DNA of 64,000 nucleotides from Orientallactaga sibirica (Eukaryota > Chordata > Mammalia > Rodentia > Dipodidae): the NCBI GenBank assembly GCA_036365145.1, contig JAEOAD010002712.1, positions 3,491,001-3,555,000 on the forward strand, in the 5' to 3' direction. Positions 1-9,935 of this stretch are shown here, piece after piece. The notes under the pieces are model-generated. The model was not told the DNA's origin. It was given only the letters and a program-made list of their open reading frames with translations, and did no database searches. Within the stretch, counting starts at the first letter, position 1. Every line of letters begins with the position of its first letter. The position numbers and the translations under genes were made by a program.

Positions 1-399
1 CAGCTGCAGTCTTGACAGGGCAGTCAGTGTCGAGAAGGACATGTCCTTGTGGGTACCCAGGATAGTCAATCAGGCAGAGGGAATGGCCTGGTTAATGTGT
101 GGAGGGACAGGCTAGTGTATCTGAGCAATAGCTGGAAAGTGGGAAGCTGGACCAGAAGGTGTGATGATGGGGAAGGGGGAAGAGATGTAGGACATGTCTA
201 GGGACAGGGCCCCTCACTTATGGCACACACACCATCATGAGACGTCTGTTGTGAGCAGACAGAGTCTTTGCAGGCTCCGGGTATGGAAGTGCCAATGGCT
301 AGCTGCTCTTTGTAGAGGAACCAATGGGGAGAGACTGGAGTGATACCGGGTGAGAGAAGACAGTGGCTTAGAGCAGGGAAGACTCTGGATATAGCAGGG
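1..399. other. Flank upstream of the endogenous retrovirus
   Basis: No gene, RNA gene or recognisable repeat is seen in this stretch. It is purine-rich unique sequence that ends where the 5' LTR begins. Confidence 0.5.
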
Positions 400-597
400 T
401 GTTAGGTAGGACGAGAGTCCTAAGATGGAGTCAAAATGAAGGAAAAGAATAGCAGCCTGATTGATACAACTTTAGATATTTATATTGCCTAACCCCTCTC
501 CCCTAACTTAACAATGCCCTCAGCCATAGGGGTTTTTTTTGTTTTTTTTTTTTTAATTTTATTTATTTATTTGAGAGTGACAGACAGAGAGAGGAAG

Positions 598-635
<38 letters not shown>

Positions 636-1107
636 GGCACACCAGGGCCTCCAGCCACTGCAAATGAACTCCAGATGCATGCACCACCTTGTGCATCTGG
701 CTTACATGGGTACTGGGGAATTGAGCCTTGAACCGGGGTCCTTAGGCTTCATAGGCAAGTGCTTAATCACTAAGCCATCTCTCCAGCCCCCTCAGCCATA
801 GTTTTTTATCTTATCTCAGAGACAGCCTGGCTCCTCTCCCAGTGACACCCCCTCCTCTGCATTTGATCTCTGTCCCTCTGACTCTCTAGCATCTCCATTT
901 GGCCCCTGCTGTTCCCTGCAGTCCCCATCCTTTGTCTTCTGTATCTTCCTCCCAAAAGGAAAAACTATAAAAATCCAAAGTATCCAGAGTCACGCCAGCT
1001 CTCTCTTTCCTCCCGTGAGGCAGCCCGGCAGCTCAGGCCTCAATAAGCAGCCTTTCCCTTGCCTCAGAGTGGTCCTGTGTGGTCTTTGGTGGTTCGTGAA
1101 CCTTACA
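400..1107 (+). mobile_element. 5' LTR of a class I (tRNA-His primed) endogenous retrovirus
   Basis: The element starts TGTTAGGTAGG and ends CCTTACA, two bases before a primer binding site. It is clearly alignable with 7570-7957, which fixes it as an LTR. A TATAAAA box sits at about 966 and an AATAAG poly(A)-like signal at about 1042. A 259-bp SINE (530-788) interrupts it; without that insert the LTR is about 435 bp. No matching target-site duplication is visible outside the two LTRs, so the provirus ends may have been altered. Confidence 0.8.
530..788 (-). mobile_element. DIP-type (B2 superfamily) SINE inserted in the 5' LTR
   Basis: The minus strand reads as the tRNA-derived head followed by the conserved body, a long GA/CT tract and an AATAAA-rich tail. 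It is flanked by perfect 13-bp duplications CCCTCAGCCATAG at 517-529 and 789-801. The insertion therefore postdates the retrovirus. An ORF across this stretch is only SINE sequence. Confidence 0.9.
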
Positions 1108-1109
1108 TC

Positions 1110-1127
1110 TGGTGCCGTGACTCGGAT
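1110..1127 (+). promoter_or_regulatory. Retroviral primer binding site, tRNA-His type
   Basis: The 18 bases TGGTGCCGTGACTCGGAT follow the 5' LTR after a 2-base spacer. This is the complement of the 3' end of mammalian tRNA-His including CCA, the primer that defines the HERV-H/RTVL-H type of gammaretrovirus-like elements. The match appears intact although the rest of the provirus is decayed. Confidence 0.85.
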
Positions 1128-1986
1128 AGGAGGCTCCTGGTTGCCCTCTTGGGTGGCCAGACCTTTCCCGCCACCAGACCACCAAGCTGCCACTGACCCT
1201 CTGATAGCCCTGGACAGTCTGCCAGGTGCAGGCTCTCCCACCCACCACGATTCGGCTTCAGTCCTTTTCCCTCGTCTTCTACCCTCGGTAAGTGTCTTCC
1301 ACAAGTTGGCTTGTTCTCAGGAGTACTCTCCCTCCATCTCTCTCTCTCTCCCTTCTCTCACTCCTTGAAACCTTCTCTCACCCTTTCCCCTTGGAGGGTC
1401 TCTCACACTTGGGATGGCCTGCCCTCATTCTCTCCAAGGTCTCCCTCCCTCACTCTCCTCTAAGCCGCACTGGTAGGTCAGGCCACACCCCTCGCCCGTT
1501 TCTGGGCTCCCCAGATCTTGAGAAAGATGCACTCTCAACACCTCGGACTCTGTCAGGACACCGAGGGCCTTTCTGCTCAGCTTGCTGGCTGAGGGACACT
1601 CTTATTCCACGTCCCCCAACTTTCTCTGCCCGGAAGGAGAAGGCAGCTCCTTGCCCGGCCTCTCACCACTGATGGAACTTGATTGGCCACACACAAAGAG
1701 GGACCAACTCACCCATTCCTTCTTTCCCTCCCCCACCCCCGTCCTCTTCTCAGCCACTGAGCCACTGTAATTTACACTGCCCCACTGGCTTAAAGCTTAA
1801 TTTTCCAAGCCATTTTGTCTGGGCGTCCCCAGGCCCCACCACTGCTGCATGCTCTCTCTCTCTCCCCTCCTCCTGAGAGTCATTCTTCAAAACTAATAAT
1901 TACTCCCTCAAGAACACATCTACTTTTGTCCTGTCTTCCTTACAAGAGTCTCCTCCTACACCCTTTCCTTCTCCCTCTCATCTGAG
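1128..1986 (+). mobile_element. Retroviral 5' leader (untranslated)
   Basis: This is a C/T-rich stretch between the primer binding site and the presumed gag start. It includes a plausible splice donor, CGGTAAGTG, near 1286. The overlapping reading frames are low-complexity Pro/Ser/Leu-rich translations with no domain. It is assigned to the provirus by position only. Confidence 0.5.
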
Positions 1987-2320
1987 ATGGGAAATAAGAC
2001 TTCTAAAACTGTCCCTATCACCCCCCCCCAGCTTGTCTACTTCAAAACTTAAAGAAATTAAGACTCCAAGGTGATATCAAACCTCGCCACTTAATCTTCT
2101 ATTACAACACAGTCTGACCTCAGTATAAATTAGATAATAGATCCATATCTTTTGATTTCCAAATTCTTACTGATTTAAATAAACTTGCCACAGTACTGAC
2201 AATTGGTTTGCCATATTCAAACATCTTTCACTGTACACACCTGTCCTTCTCTTTGCTCTGCTTGCCTTACTCATCAGATTCTCTAGCCAAGGTGAGACTG
2301 ACCCCATTTAGATGAAACAA
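1987..2320 (+). pseudogene. Remnant of retroviral gag (matrix region)
   Basis: An ATG at 1987 opens a short Met-Gly start, the usual myristoylation context of gammaretroviral matrix proteins. It is followed by a lysine/serine/threonine stretch and then by frameshifts and stops within about 25 codons. Pieces further on, read in shifted frames to about 2250, resemble the middle of gammaretroviral matrix. No capsid or nucleocapsid was recognised downstream. Non-functional; the family is assigned by context with the tRNA-His primer site. Confidence 0.5.
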
Positions 2321-2504
2321 CAAAAATTAAGAAAAATAACTAAAAAAACAACTATTTTAAACTCTAAATGATTGTACATGAATGTGAGATTGAACATTAA
2401 CCTACATTTCAGATACTAATGACCAGTACTAATCTGTGGGGGAAAAAAAGGCAGATTCTGGCTGTACTGGCTTGTGTCTGCGGTAATGCTTTGAGACATA
2501 GATT

Positions 2505-2850
2505 CAATAATTTTAATTTGTTATATCATAAATGCAGTTCGGATTTGTTACTTGATTCACTCTCAATTCCTCTCTTGTGTAAGATGACTATGAACTGATA
2601 ATCTTAATTTGTTATATCATAAATGTAGTTCATATTTGCCATTTTGATTCTCTCTCAATTTCTCTCTTGTATAAGTTCACTGTAAACAAATAATCTTAAT
2701 TTGTTATATCATAAATGTAGTTCATATTTGCCATTTTGATTCTCTCTCAATTTCTCTCTTGTATAAGTTCACTGTAAACAAATAATCTTAATTTGTTATA
2801 TCATAAATGTAGTTCAGATTTGTCATTTGTTTCTCTGTCAATTTCCAAGT
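2505..2850 (+). repeat. Tandem repeat, about 92-bp unit, roughly 3.7 copies
   Basis: The phrase TTAATTTGTTATATCATAAA recurs with starts near 2513, 2604, 2696 and 2788, spaced 91-92 bp. Each is followed by GTAGTTC and a TCTCTCAATTTCTCTCTTG block. The two middle copies are nearly identical, so the expansion is more recent than the outer copies. Confidence 0.85.
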
Positions 2851-3020
2851 ATGTTATATTATCTCCAGGACAAGTTGTCAAGTTTTACCTACATTTACAA
2901 ATCCATGCATTTAAAATGTGTTTCATAGGATAAAAAGTCTCAAATCAACTGATTATAAACTCTAACATTTGATTCACTGATACTGTTTTGCTCATGGTGA
3001 CAGTTATAAAAATCACCTTC

Positions 3021-3108
3021 AGCCGGGCATACCTTTAATCCCATATTTAATTCCAGGTCAGCCTGGGCCAGAGTGAGATCCTACCTTGAAAACCAAAAAA
3101 AAAAAAAA
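3021..3108 (+). mobile_element. B1 SINE, internally deleted
   Basis: It starts AGCCGGGCA and keeps the CCTTTAATCCCA box. It then jumps to the 3' part (AATTCCAGGTCAGCCTGG) and ends in oligo(A). Near-identical flanks AATCACCTTCA and AATTACCTTCA act as target-site duplications. About 60 bp of the middle are missing. Confidence 0.85.
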
Positions 3109-3280
3109 AAAAATTACCTTCAAATGTTTAATTGATAATGCTTCTATGTTAAAGTTTTAACTACAAAAAACTGAGTCTTAAGATTAATATTTATTTATTA
3201 GTTACTGATTTTTCTTTTATAAAACTAATTCTATTAAATAGTCATGCTTATAACTCAAGTTTTATAAATAATATAATCTA

Positions 3281-3443
3281 AACCAGGTATGGTTGTTCAC
3301 ACCTTTAATCCCAGTACTCAGGAGGCAGAGGTAGGAGGATCTCCGTGAGTTGGAGGCCACCCTGAGACTACATAGTGAATTCCTGGTCAGCCTAAGCTAG
3401 AGTAAGTCTCTACCTCGAAAAACAAAACAAAACAAAACAAAAG
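3281..3443 (+). mobile_element. B1 SINE
   Basis: Full-length B1-like monomer with the CCTTTAATCCCAG box and GAGGCAGAGGTAGGAGGATC core. The tail is a repeated AAAAC motif at 3420-3441. Confidence 0.9.
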
Positions 3444-4598
3444 ATATCTAACTTCATTCATGTAACTTTTGTTCTTAGGGAGATAAGAAAGTCTCCCGTA
3501 CTCTGATAACTATATAAACTGTATGCTTTCTCAACTTTTGAAGACCTCCATTCATAATTCTTGAGCCAACTTGAATTGTAATGCTAAAATCTGTTATTTA
3601 CAAACACTGTAATTTAAACAAACTATCAAATATCTGATCAAAGCTTCATTTGATAGTCACGGTAACAAGACTAAGGAGACATAACATTGGTTTATGTTAA
3701 TCAAGGTCACCCTCTGAACAAGGGGCATTGGATTGATTGCTATAGACTTCTCCACCAGGAATAAGTTGATGTCTAATCCAGTTTAGAAAAAAAGATTAAA
3801 GCCACTAAAATGTGCACAGGTGCATATATATATTTAAAGGTGATTCTAAGTTACTACAGACAGACTTTTAGGTTTTCAACTTTAAAACCAAAATGTTTCT
3901 TTATATTTGCTACAACAATGGCCAGAGGTTTTTAAGTACAAAAAGTTCAACTCTGATTTTAGATTGACAGACTCAATTAAAAGGTCAAAATCTAACTTAA
4001 TTTCTGACAGATTACTTGATTTGAGTTTGTTGATAGATTTGTCTCATATTCAAGTTCAGATCCTTCAATGTAAAACAAAACTGGCTTTCACCCAAAATAA
4101 AAGTTAAAATTAATATTTATATTTGGTTGATAAAAATTGTCTCCAGGATTGTTAATATGTTTTGTCTACACTTATAAATTTAAATTTAAATATGGATATA
4201 CTCCATATTCCATTTTTCTTCTGGATGCTTAACAACCAAATGTAGTGGCCAGAACCAATGAGGACTTTGGGGTTAAAAGGGTACCCAATATTTTGGTCCC
4301 AGCCCCTCCAGGTCAGAAGGGCTCAAGAGACAGTGGGACACTTCTTTTTCTAGAAGATCCTAAAGTCACCTATCTTCTTGATCAGAGAAGACATGGAGAC
4401 CCAAAAAATAAATTCTAATCACTGTCCAGCCTGCAGAAGGAGAGTCAGAACAGAGGGAAAATCCCTTAATGCTTCCAAGAGAAGGGAAGTCACATGGTCA
4501 GCAGGGCCCTGACTCATCCCAGCAGATGACACAAATGGTGACAGAGCCATGGAGCTCCTCCCAGGTCCCTAAAAGTCTCCCTTAAAGAGTCACAACTA

Positions 4599-4744
4599 AG
4601 CCGGGTGTGGTGGCGCACACCTTTAATCCCAGCACTCAGGAGGCAGAAGTAGGAGGATCACTGAGAGTTCAAGGCCACGCTGAGATTTCATAGTGAATTC
4701 CAGGTCAGCCTGAGCCAGAGTGAGACCTTACCAAAAAAAAAAAC

Positions 4745-4771
<27 letters not shown>
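4599..4771 (+). mobile_element. B1 SINE with target-site duplication
   Basis: Full-length B1 beginning AGCCGGGTGTGGTGG and ending in a long oligo(A) tail. It is flanked by AGAGTCACAACT on both sides (4586 and 4772), so this is a clean, fairly young insertion. Confidence 0.95.
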
Positions 4772-4775
<4 letters not shown>

Positions 4776-4805
4776 TCACAACTGACCTTCAAAATTATAA
4801 TACAA

Positions 4806-5015
4806 GGGCTGGAGGGATGGTGTAGTGGTTAAGGCACTTGCCTGCAAAGCCAAAGGACCCAGGTTCATTCCCCAGGACCCATGTTAGCCAGATGCACAAG
4901 GGGGCGCATACATCTGGAGTTCGTTTGCAGTGGTTGGAGGCCCTGGTGCACCCATTCTCTCTCTCCCTCTTTCTTTGTGAAATAAATAAATGAAAGATTA
5001 AAAACATTTTTTTAA
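4806..5015 (+). mobile_element. DIP-type SINE
   Basis: The tRNA-derived head GGGCTGGAGGGATGG is followed by the conserved body with ACAAGGGGGCGC, a C/T tract and an AAATAAATAAATG tail. Imperfect target-site duplications of the type AAAATTAYAATAYAA flank it. The ACAAGGGGGCGC segment at about 4896-4907 resembles a CTCF core. Confidence 0.92.
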
Positions 5016-5217
5016 AAATTACAATATAAAATTAAACTTTGGTCACCTACGTGGTCTTAAACACATTCAATAAAAAAAATATAGCCAAAAGTAAGGTATA
5101 TCTTAAAAGATTTAATCATCACAGCCCAGACTGTAACTTTAGATAGATGTGCTCAGTGTAACAAGAGATATAAACCACACCATTTTGTAAATTTTTAGAT
5201 CTTCATGATGAACATGC

Positions 5218-5569
5218 TGTAGCAGACAGCTTTAGGTTCACTGAGATGAACTTCCAGATCAGGCATGGTTATGGAGGAAGGGATATTTATTAAAGCATAT
5301 AGATCCAGGGGAAGTTCCATAATGGAGAAGAAGCTGGCCTGCCTTCACAGGTCCAAGCAGAGAAAAAGAAGCCAAAAGCCACACAGCACAGCACACCTTA
5401 GGAACTCCAGCTCGGCACACTTTGCATATCTTTAGATTGAAATCATAAACCCACCACCACACCTTAAGATCCGCCCAGTGACTCTGCCTCCAGCCAGGTG
5501 GCTGCAGATGCAAACTATAAACTAATAAAACACTGAATATATTGGGGGCCATCTATCCAAACTACCACA
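5218..5569 (-). mobile_element. MaLR-type (ERVL-MaLR) solo LTR
   Basis: On the minus strand it begins TGTGGTAGTTTGG, carries an AATAAA signal and ends CTGCTACA, the layout of rodent MT/ORR1-like MaLR LTRs. It is flanked by a perfect 5-bp duplication CATGC at 5213-5217 and 5570-5574. It is intact, solitary and younger than the surrounding sequence. Confidence 0.85.
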
Positions 5570-5884
5570 CATGCCTATCATTTCTGATAATCTGTTAGTT
5601 TTGGGGTTGTGTATTTAATTACAATCTCAACCTTGTAGCCTCTCTCTACAGTTAGCCCGTGCTCAGATGTCTCTGTGACAGTCCAGTTTCATCTCCCTGG
5701 GTCTCCTGTTTCACCCTTCCAGGCCTGAAATGCTAATGAAAACCCCAGGTTCACATAGAGGCTACTACTTAAACCCTAACCCCATCCAAACTCCAACTTT
5801 TTCATGTTACCTTTCTAGACAACCCAAATATTACTTTGTGGGTCTTTACCATTCCTGTTTCCCGGGGTCATTGGCCACCACCAA
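5570..5884. other. Unassigned stretch inside the provirus region
   Basis: C/T-rich sequence with a short open stretch (5730-5880) that has no recognisable domain. It could be residual retroviral pol or env, but nothing in it is diagnostic. Confidence 0.3.
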
Positions 5885-6400
5885 TGTCCTGGGCAAGGGA
5901 GGAAGGAGTTGGGAGGGAAGCAGCAGGGTCCTGGAGCAGCGGGTGAGTGCGACAACGAAAGATGATGGGCAGTGAGCACCGGGAGACCATCTGATGGACA
6001 GCACTCGTTTATTCAAAAGGGGAGTGGGTTTATAAACACTTGGGGAAAGTTGAGATGGCACGTACAGACTATATGGTGATCGGATGCACAGTTTATGGGC
6101 TGTTATCTAGGTGACGGAAGGACTAGTAATTTCAAAGCTATGGGGGGAAGGATAAGGGAAGAGAAAGGCAAGGGCAGAAGAGGAGATTAGCAGAAGGCTG
6201 TGACTTCAAAACTGTGGGGGGGTGAGAAGGCTACGTGACTTCAGCCACAAAAGGGTCTCTTGGGCAGCTAGCCACAAGGTCAGGAACTGTGGGGGGCAAA
6301 GTCTGACTTATGGAATGGTCAGAGCCTTTTGGGGTCTGGGGGGAGGGCCTCGCCAGTTCTGCCCACTCTGGGTGATGACAGCACACTACAACCTACAACG
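5885..6400 (-). mobile_element. Possible antisense LTR-like insertion
   Basis: Read on the minus strand, a TATAAAC box (complement near 6030) is followed by AATAAA (complement near 6010) and a C/T-rich U5-like end finishing in CA at 5885. The order is that of an LTR. The sequence differs from both other LTR types in the window. The distal end and the target-site duplication are not resolved. Confidence 0.35.
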
Positions 6401-6429
6401 TAGGGAAGGCCAGTCACCGTCGCCAGGGA

Positions 6430-6800
6430 CTCCTGACGATAGGGCCAGCTGCAACCCCACAGCCCAGGATCCCTGGCCACGTCCAACAGTTCAGGCCAGC
6501 CTCCTTACAGTTCCAGCCCTTTCTAGCAATGCCCAACATTACTTCAAACTCCTGCCCCCACCTAACCCAGCTACCCTTCTACCTCGAACTAAACAACTTA
6601 CACACCCCTGCGTAGAGACTTTAGATTTCACTCTTTCACTCCCTGACCCTGACCACACTTGGTACATAGATGGAAGTGCTTCTACCACCCCACAGGGGTC
6701 TCTAATAACAAGATACGCTGTTGTTTCAGATGACTGATCATAGAGACTGGCCCTTTACCTAAGGGAAGTACCTCCCAAAAGGCAGAGCTTGGCACAGTCC
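6430..6800 (+). pseudogene. Retroviral pol remnant: connection and start of RNase H
   Basis: The frame ending near 6737 contains a proline-rich connection segment and then TWYIDGSA, an RNase H opening motif with its first catalytic aspartate. After an in-frame stop at 6733-6735, a shifted frame reads a KGSTSQKAEL-like stretch with the expected catalytic glutamate. The rest of RNase H and all of integrase are missing. Frameshifts and stops make it non-functional. Upstream reverse transcriptase was not found in the window. Confidence 0.75.
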
Positions 6801-7300
6801 ATTTGCCTACACTAATAACAATAAGTCTTGCCTCCTCTATAACAGCTACTGGACTGGCTGCAGGTGGGCTGGGACACAGCCTAATTTCTTATTAACAGTT
6901 TCCACAGAACTGAGGGCTGCCCTGAAAGGCGCTGCTATGGCCCTTCACCTGCTACAGCAGCTCACCTCACTGGCATCAGCAGTTCTTCAGAACTGTCAAG
7001 GCCTCGACCTCATCACAGCTGCAAAGGGAGAAAGCTCTCCCCATAAACAAGAAATGTTGTTATATAAACCAGTCAGGTAGTGTAAAATCAGAGATTTAAA
7101 AGCCTCCAAACTCTGGCTGACAGAATCTATCCTGGTGCCCCACTGTCCTCAGAACCACAGGGTGTCTTTAGAACCATTTGGCCTTGACTACTGCCATTCC
7201 TCGGGCCATTAATGGGGATATTTCTTTTACTCTTGATCGCGCTGTCTTTAGAAATACATCCAAAACCAAGTACATAATTGTACACATCACTTGTTTAACC
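6801..7300 (+). pseudogene. Retroviral envelope transmembrane-subunit remnant
   Basis: Broken frames read an alanine/glycine-rich hydrophobic stretch at about 6835-6885, then leucine/alanine-rich heptads, then at about 6985-7035 a degenerate version of the conserved ectodomain region that in gammaretroviral TM proteins includes the immunosuppressive-like segment. Stops and substitutions are present. No surface subunit is recognisable and the pol remnant ends only some tens of bases upstream, so integrase and most of env were lost by deletion. Confidence 0.65.
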
Positions 7301-7407
7301 AACTTTTATTAACCTGTCTCTCTTCCACTCAAAACCAACTATTTGCCTCTTCAGACTCGACTCCCTCAGAGGAGACTTGTCAGTCGCTGACACCAGCATC
7401 CCCTGAA

Positions 7408-7550
7408 ACACCTGACCATGCCCCCTCACAGCAGGAAGTAGCACTGAGACACCTGACCATGCCCCCTCACAGCAGGAAGTAGCACTGAGACACCTGACCA
7501 TGCCCCCTCACAGCAGGAAGTAGCACTGAGAGACCTGACCATGCCCCCTT
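7408..7550 (+). repeat. 41-bp tandem repeat, about 3.5 copies
   Basis: Units start at 7408, 7449, 7490 and 7531, exactly 41 bp apart. Each contains CCTGACCATGCCCCCT and CAGCAGGAAGTAGCACTGAG. The copies are almost identical, unlike the decayed surroundings, so the expansion is recent. It ends about 20 bp before the 3' LTR. Confidence 0.95.
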
Positions 7551-7569
7551 ATGTTAGATATGTTAGAAA

Positions 7570-7957
7570 TGTTAGATAGGACAAGAGTCCCAAGATGGAG
7601 TTGAAATGAAGGAAGAGAACAGCAACCTGATTGATACAATTTTAATGTTTATATTGCCTAACCCCCCTCCCCTGACTTATCTATCTTATCTCAGAGACAG
7701 CCTGGCTCCTCTCCCGGTGACATCTCCTCCTCTTCCCTTTGATCTCTGCCCCCCTGACTATATTTGGTCCCTGCTGTTCCCTGCATCCCCATCCTTTGTC
7801 TTCTGTATCCCACTCCCCCCCCAAAAAAAAAACTCAATCAAAACCCAAACTATCCAAAGTCACATTGGCTGTTCTCTCTCCTTCTGTGAGACAGCCTGGC
7901 AGCTCAGGCCCCTGCCTCAGGAGTGATGCATGATCTTTGGTTACTCATGAACCTTAG
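7570..7957 (+). mobile_element. 3' LTR of the endogenous retrovirus
   Basis: Starts TGTTAGATAGG and ends at ACCTTAG, aligning with 400-1107 once the SINE there is removed. Compared with the 5' copy it lacks the TATAAAA box (oligo-A/C instead) and the stretch with the AATAAG signal, and it carries many substitutions. Both point to an old insertion. Confidence 0.8.
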
Positions 7958-8544
7958 GCTGGGATCAGCCACAAGACCACAGGATGACTAGCTTTAGGGA
8001 AGGTGAGAACAAGGACACAAAGAACTCAAGGCCTTTGATGTGAACCATGAGGAGGACGGAGCACCCATCAGTGGGGATGGAGGAGGGAGATGGGTGGTGG
8101 GAGGTAGGAGGTTCCTCCTTGGATTGAACTCATGTGATCTGTCAGGCTTAGGTAGCTGGGTGCAACAGGAACAAGTGTACAAGTCAGAGAGAGGTCTGGG
8201 CTGGAAGCGTAAGGAGTTGGGAGTTATCCTGTGGAGGTGAGAAGTATTATGAGAATGTGAGGGCGGGCAGGGCCAGAGCCACGGCTGAGCCCTGAGCTTG
8301 ACTCTGTTAGGAAGCCCAGGCGAGAAGAAGGCCCTCAGGAGGCCAGAGGAAAGTCAAGGAAATGGACATTTTGGAAGCCATAGAAGAGAAAGGCTAACAC
8401 ATAGATGGTCCCTTAACCTCCGCTTGCTGCTTTTGCTATGGCCAAGCCCACATCCCTCCTCCTGTGGCCATTCTCAAGGGTGTGATGAACAGCAAAAGAA
8501 ATAATGTTCAGGAAGCATGTGGCACATTGAAGGCTCTCCCGGTG
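7958..8544. other. Unique sequence, no gene seen
   Basis: Purine-rich unique DNA between the retroviral 3' LTR and an antisense L1. The short open frames have no recognisable domain. Confidence 0.5.
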
Positions 8545-9935
8545 TGACTCTTTTAATTAGTTAATTTGTTTGATTTTTCTTTATTGACAACTTCCATAAC
8601 TGTAGAAAAGAAGCCATGATAAATCCGTCCCTCCCCACTTTCTTCTTCGTAACTCCACTCTCCATCATATCCCCTCCCCTCTCAATCAATGTCTCTTATT
8701 TTTGATGACATCATCTTTTCCTCCTATTATGAGGGTCTTATGTAGGTAGTACCAGGCACTGTGAGGTCATAGGTATCTCAGCCTTTTTGTGCCTGGAAGA
8801 TTGCATTGTAAGGAGTCCTACTCTTCCTTCAGCTCTTACATTCTTTCTGCCACCTCTTCTGCAATGGACCCTGAGCCTTGGAGGGTGTGATAGAAATGTT
8901 TCAGTGCTGAGCACTCCTCGGTCACTTCTTCTCAGCACTATGGTGCTTTCTGAGTCATCCAAGGTCACCACCATCTAAAACGAGATGCTTCTCTAAACAA
9001 AGGTGAGAGTGACAGTAATATATGGGTATGAACATTAAGAGAAGTGCTTACTGGGCAGTTTGGTGAGCATAATATATACATTAAGCCTAAAACCAGTAGA
9101 TTTTATACCCCTAGAGCTCATGATTCCCACCCCCTCTCTCCCCATCACAGGTTTTCAGTACCAGGCATGTATTCCCTCCTTTGGAGCAGGCCTCCAGTGC
9201 AATTAGAGAGTAGCTGGTTTCCCCCGCAACAGACATGCCACTATTGCACCATTGGCTCAGTTGACCTGGCTGGCCAAATTTAAGGGTTGCAGTGTCCACT
9301 GTTGTTTATCTCTACTGATGACTTCTCTCTCTCCCCATGAAGCTGCATGTAGCATAGCTTTTTCCATTTTTCTGTCACCTGGTCTACATGGAGGAGGTTT
9401 TCAGCTCAGCTCCAGCAAGCTTTCTCAGTGACCTTGCAGCCCAGGCATGTGGAGTCTTCAGCAACAGGGTCTTACCATCTATTCCAGGTGGGAAACCAAG
9501 AGCCTTGACAATGGTCTGTAATGCTTTGGGGGGCATTGGGGACCTCCCTGGCCAACAACTCACTGCAAGGTATCCCACTTCTGGCACTGAAAATTTTCTA
9601 GTAACAATTTATGACTCTGGGTGCACCATTGTCCAAAAAAGTAGGTTTCCATATGACTTATTCATACCCTCTTAGATTTTGATTAACCCTCCCCCCACCT
9701 TCACTCAGTTTCTTCCCCTGACCTCACTTAGGCCTTTCCACCGCCAGTAATCTCTTCTTGTACTTACGTATATACAATACCATCCCCTTAAATCTCCCCT
9801 CTCCTCCCTCCCTTATAGCCTCTTTCTAGCTTCCTGGCCTCTACTACAAGTCCAAACATTTGTAACTAGGATCCACATAGGAGAGAGAGCATGCGGCACT
9901 TGGCTTTCCGGGCCAGTGTGACTTTCTATGGGAGA
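8545..9935 (-). mobile_element. L1 (LINE-1) 3' end, antisense
   Basis: The minus strand matches the plus-strand L1 3' UTR at 43.67-44.98 kb block for block, for example the GATGACATCATCTTTT box and the CCAGTGAGTTGTTGGCC segment (antisense here near 9545). It ends in an A-rich tail on the 8.55-kb side. The 9.85-9.93 kb end corresponds to the last codons of ORF2. It is a 5'-truncated copy with no coding capacity. Confidence 0.9.

Larger units (their letters stand above)
2321..5217. other. AT-rich interior of the provirus region, no intact gene
   Basis: This stretch is AT-rich with no coding continuity. It holds a 92-bp tandem repeat, three B1 SINEs and one DIP SINE, annotated separately. The remaining sequence could be heavily decayed gag-pol or an unrelated older insertion; I see no protease or reverse transcriptase motif in it. 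Confidence 0.4.

Noticed and set aside
4806..5015. tRNA gene call over the SINE heads
   Set aside because: The tRNA-like A and B boxes belong to DIP SINEs, which have degenerate cloverleaf potential, SINE bodies and A-rich tails; no stand-alone tRNA gene was seen.
8738..9675. Open frames with mirrored counterparts at 44.5-44.8 kb
   Set aside because: The recurrence reflects inverted copies of an L1 3' UTR, not a conserved gene family.
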